Notes under the pieces: model-generated
The model's database searches: none
Seen by the model: the letters and a program-made list of their open reading frames with translations, nothing else
Told to the model about the DNA's origin: nothing
Assembly (NCBI GenBank): GCA_001695595.3
Contig: MBPM02000073.1
Coordinates: forward strand, 1 to 64,000
DNA: 64,000 bases
Direction: 5' to 3'
Source: Plasmopara viticola
Taxonomy: Eukaryota > Oomycota > Peronosporomycetes > Peronosporales > Peronosporaceae
Shown: one piece after another, positions 63,055 through 64,000 of the stretch
Layout: every line of letters starts with the position of its first letter
How positions within the stretch are numbered: position 1 is the first letter of the stretch
Position numbers and translations under genes: made by a program

Positions 63055-64000
63055 ATGCCGACGACAAGAAGTGGAGTCCTCCTGGGTAGTGGAAACTACT
63101 TCCACTGGGAGTTTGCCATGCGCATGACGCTGGCTAGGAAGGGTCTGCTAGCGCACGTGCAAGTGGTCAAGCCTGAGGCGGAGATGACCGAGACGTGGGT
63201 GCTCAACGACACGAAGTCACTTGGGCTTATCGCCCAGGGAGTGACAATTGAGCATCATACGAAGATTCGGACGGCCACGACGGTAATCATGGCGTGGAAT
63301 ACGCTGCGCGACTTCTACAATCGCCCGACGATGCACAATCGTGTGTCGATGACCCGTCGCCTCCACGAATTCAAGATGGCTGATGGGGTGGCGATGTCGA
63401 AGCACCTAGACAGCTTCGATGAGCTGATCGTGGGGCTGCAGACGTTGGGAGAACCACTTGACGATGTTCGTTAACTAGTGATTTTTCTGAGCAGTCTCCC
63501 AGAGGAAAACGAAATTCTCTCGTCGATTGTGAAGGAACTCCAAGAACGTGTCTTTGATCGAGGTAAAAGAGAAGCTTCTGAAGGAGTACGAGCGACTTGA
63601 GAAGAAAGAGTCTACGGAGCGCGCGTTCAAGGTGAATGCAGGACGTTTCAAGGAAGGCCAAGGCAATGGCCGTAAAGGGAACGATCCGCGGAAGAACGGA
63701 GGGGCAAGTGTTTTAAGTGTGGCCAAGTCGGACATTTGAAGCGGGATTGTCAGAAGAAGAACGGCTTCGAGGTTGATGATGCTGTTTTTGCCGCTGGTGA
63801 GCAGCACTGTGACGACTGGCTTATCGACAGCGGGGCTACCTCGCACATGACACCTCATCGGAGTGATCTCTTTAATTACGAGGCATTGGACGCTGATCCA
63901 GAGGTCACAATTGCGGACGGCAAGAAGCTGCGGGTGACTGGCAAGGGTACGGCCAGGCTTACTGGATTGGAGGGGTTGCGTATCAAGATGGTCGAAGTCC
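63055..64000 (+). pseudogene. E6 copia Gag-protease, partial and disrupted
   Basis: Gag is open from ATG 63055 for 139 codons with the expected Thr-Trp-Val-Leu where E1 has a G-run frameshift. It then meets the same TAA as E1 (63472-63474). A further base insertion near 63536 and the family-A frameshift at the CCHC knuckle (about 63705) follow. The protease WLIDSGATSHM lies near 63815-63850 in the new frame. The polyprotein continues beyond the window. Confidence 0.9.

Larger units (their letters stand above)
49372..64000 (+). repeat. Direct segmental duplication, copy 2
   Basis: Counterpart of positions 1-14613, about 16 nt longer over the first 13.4 kb. Some ORFs are better preserved here (52918-53307 and 57259-57417). 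Others are worse: the effector relic start codon at 12505 is ACG at the equivalent site near 61890. The copy runs off the window inside copia E6. Confidence 0.95.
62754..64000 (+). mobile_element. Copia E6 (family A), cut by window end
   Basis: Same insertion site as E1 (flank ATATTAC) in the direct duplicate. Starts with a 255-bp LTR and primer-binding site, then gag and protease. Everything after 64000 is outside the window. Confidence 0.93.

Overview
This is a eukaryotic, non-bacterial window made almost entirely of transposable elements and decayed genes. I infer a plant-pathogenic oomycete (Peronosporales). The reasons are relics of a secreted-protein family with signal peptide, RxLR-like and EER motifs, copia polyproteins of the type I associate with Phytophthora and downy mildews, and remnants that look like a Maverick/Polinton. 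No intact housekeeping gene, rRNA gene or tRNA gene was seen. GC-rich retroelements sit in AT-rich, stop-riddled DNA.

Layout. 1-2200: repeats with effector-like relics. 2200-11670: an AT-rich 'body' with decayed ORFs, including a protein-primed DNA polymerase N-terminus (about 5.0-6.3 kb) and an rve integrase C-terminus (10.9-11.1 kb). 11670-13366: an inverted, deleted copy of the first part. 13367-17888: copia E1 (+). 19099-23522: copia E2 (-). 23523-28743: gene relics, including a MAPEG pseudogene. 28744-33184: copia E3 (-), the youngest and best preserved. 33945-37142 and 37143-41437: copia E4 (-) and E5 (+), head to head. 42389-43480: an internally deleted LINE (-). 43481-49010: an inverted copy of the 23.5-28.7 kb gene-relic block. 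49372-64000: a near-identical direct copy of positions 1-14613, ending inside E6, which is the counterpart of E1.

Two large structures organise the window. One is an interrupted palindrome centred near 37.66 kb. Its arms can be followed from 37142 leftward to about 11950 and from 38183 rightward to about 51600 once four later insertions are removed (E1, E2 and E3 in the left arm, the LINE in the right arm). The uninserted site is visible in the opposite arm for each. The other is a direct duplication with a 49.4 kb period. Inverted duplication recurs at smaller scales as well: a hairpin of about 76 bp present six times and a 28-bp stem hairpin at 48.26 kb.

The three copia families share a primer-binding site (GGTTAACAGCC) directly after the 5' LTR. 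It is complementary to the anticodon arm of tRNA-Asn(GUU) rather than to a tRNA 3' end, which suggests half-tRNA priming. Two of the families share LTRs rich in TTCTAGAA (heat-shock-element-like) and TGACGTCA (CRE/bZIP-like) sites. E1/E2 share inactivating lesions with each other, and so do E4/E5. The likely explanations are movement in trans of a dead lineage (E1/E2) and fold-back duplication of an already dead element (E4/E5).
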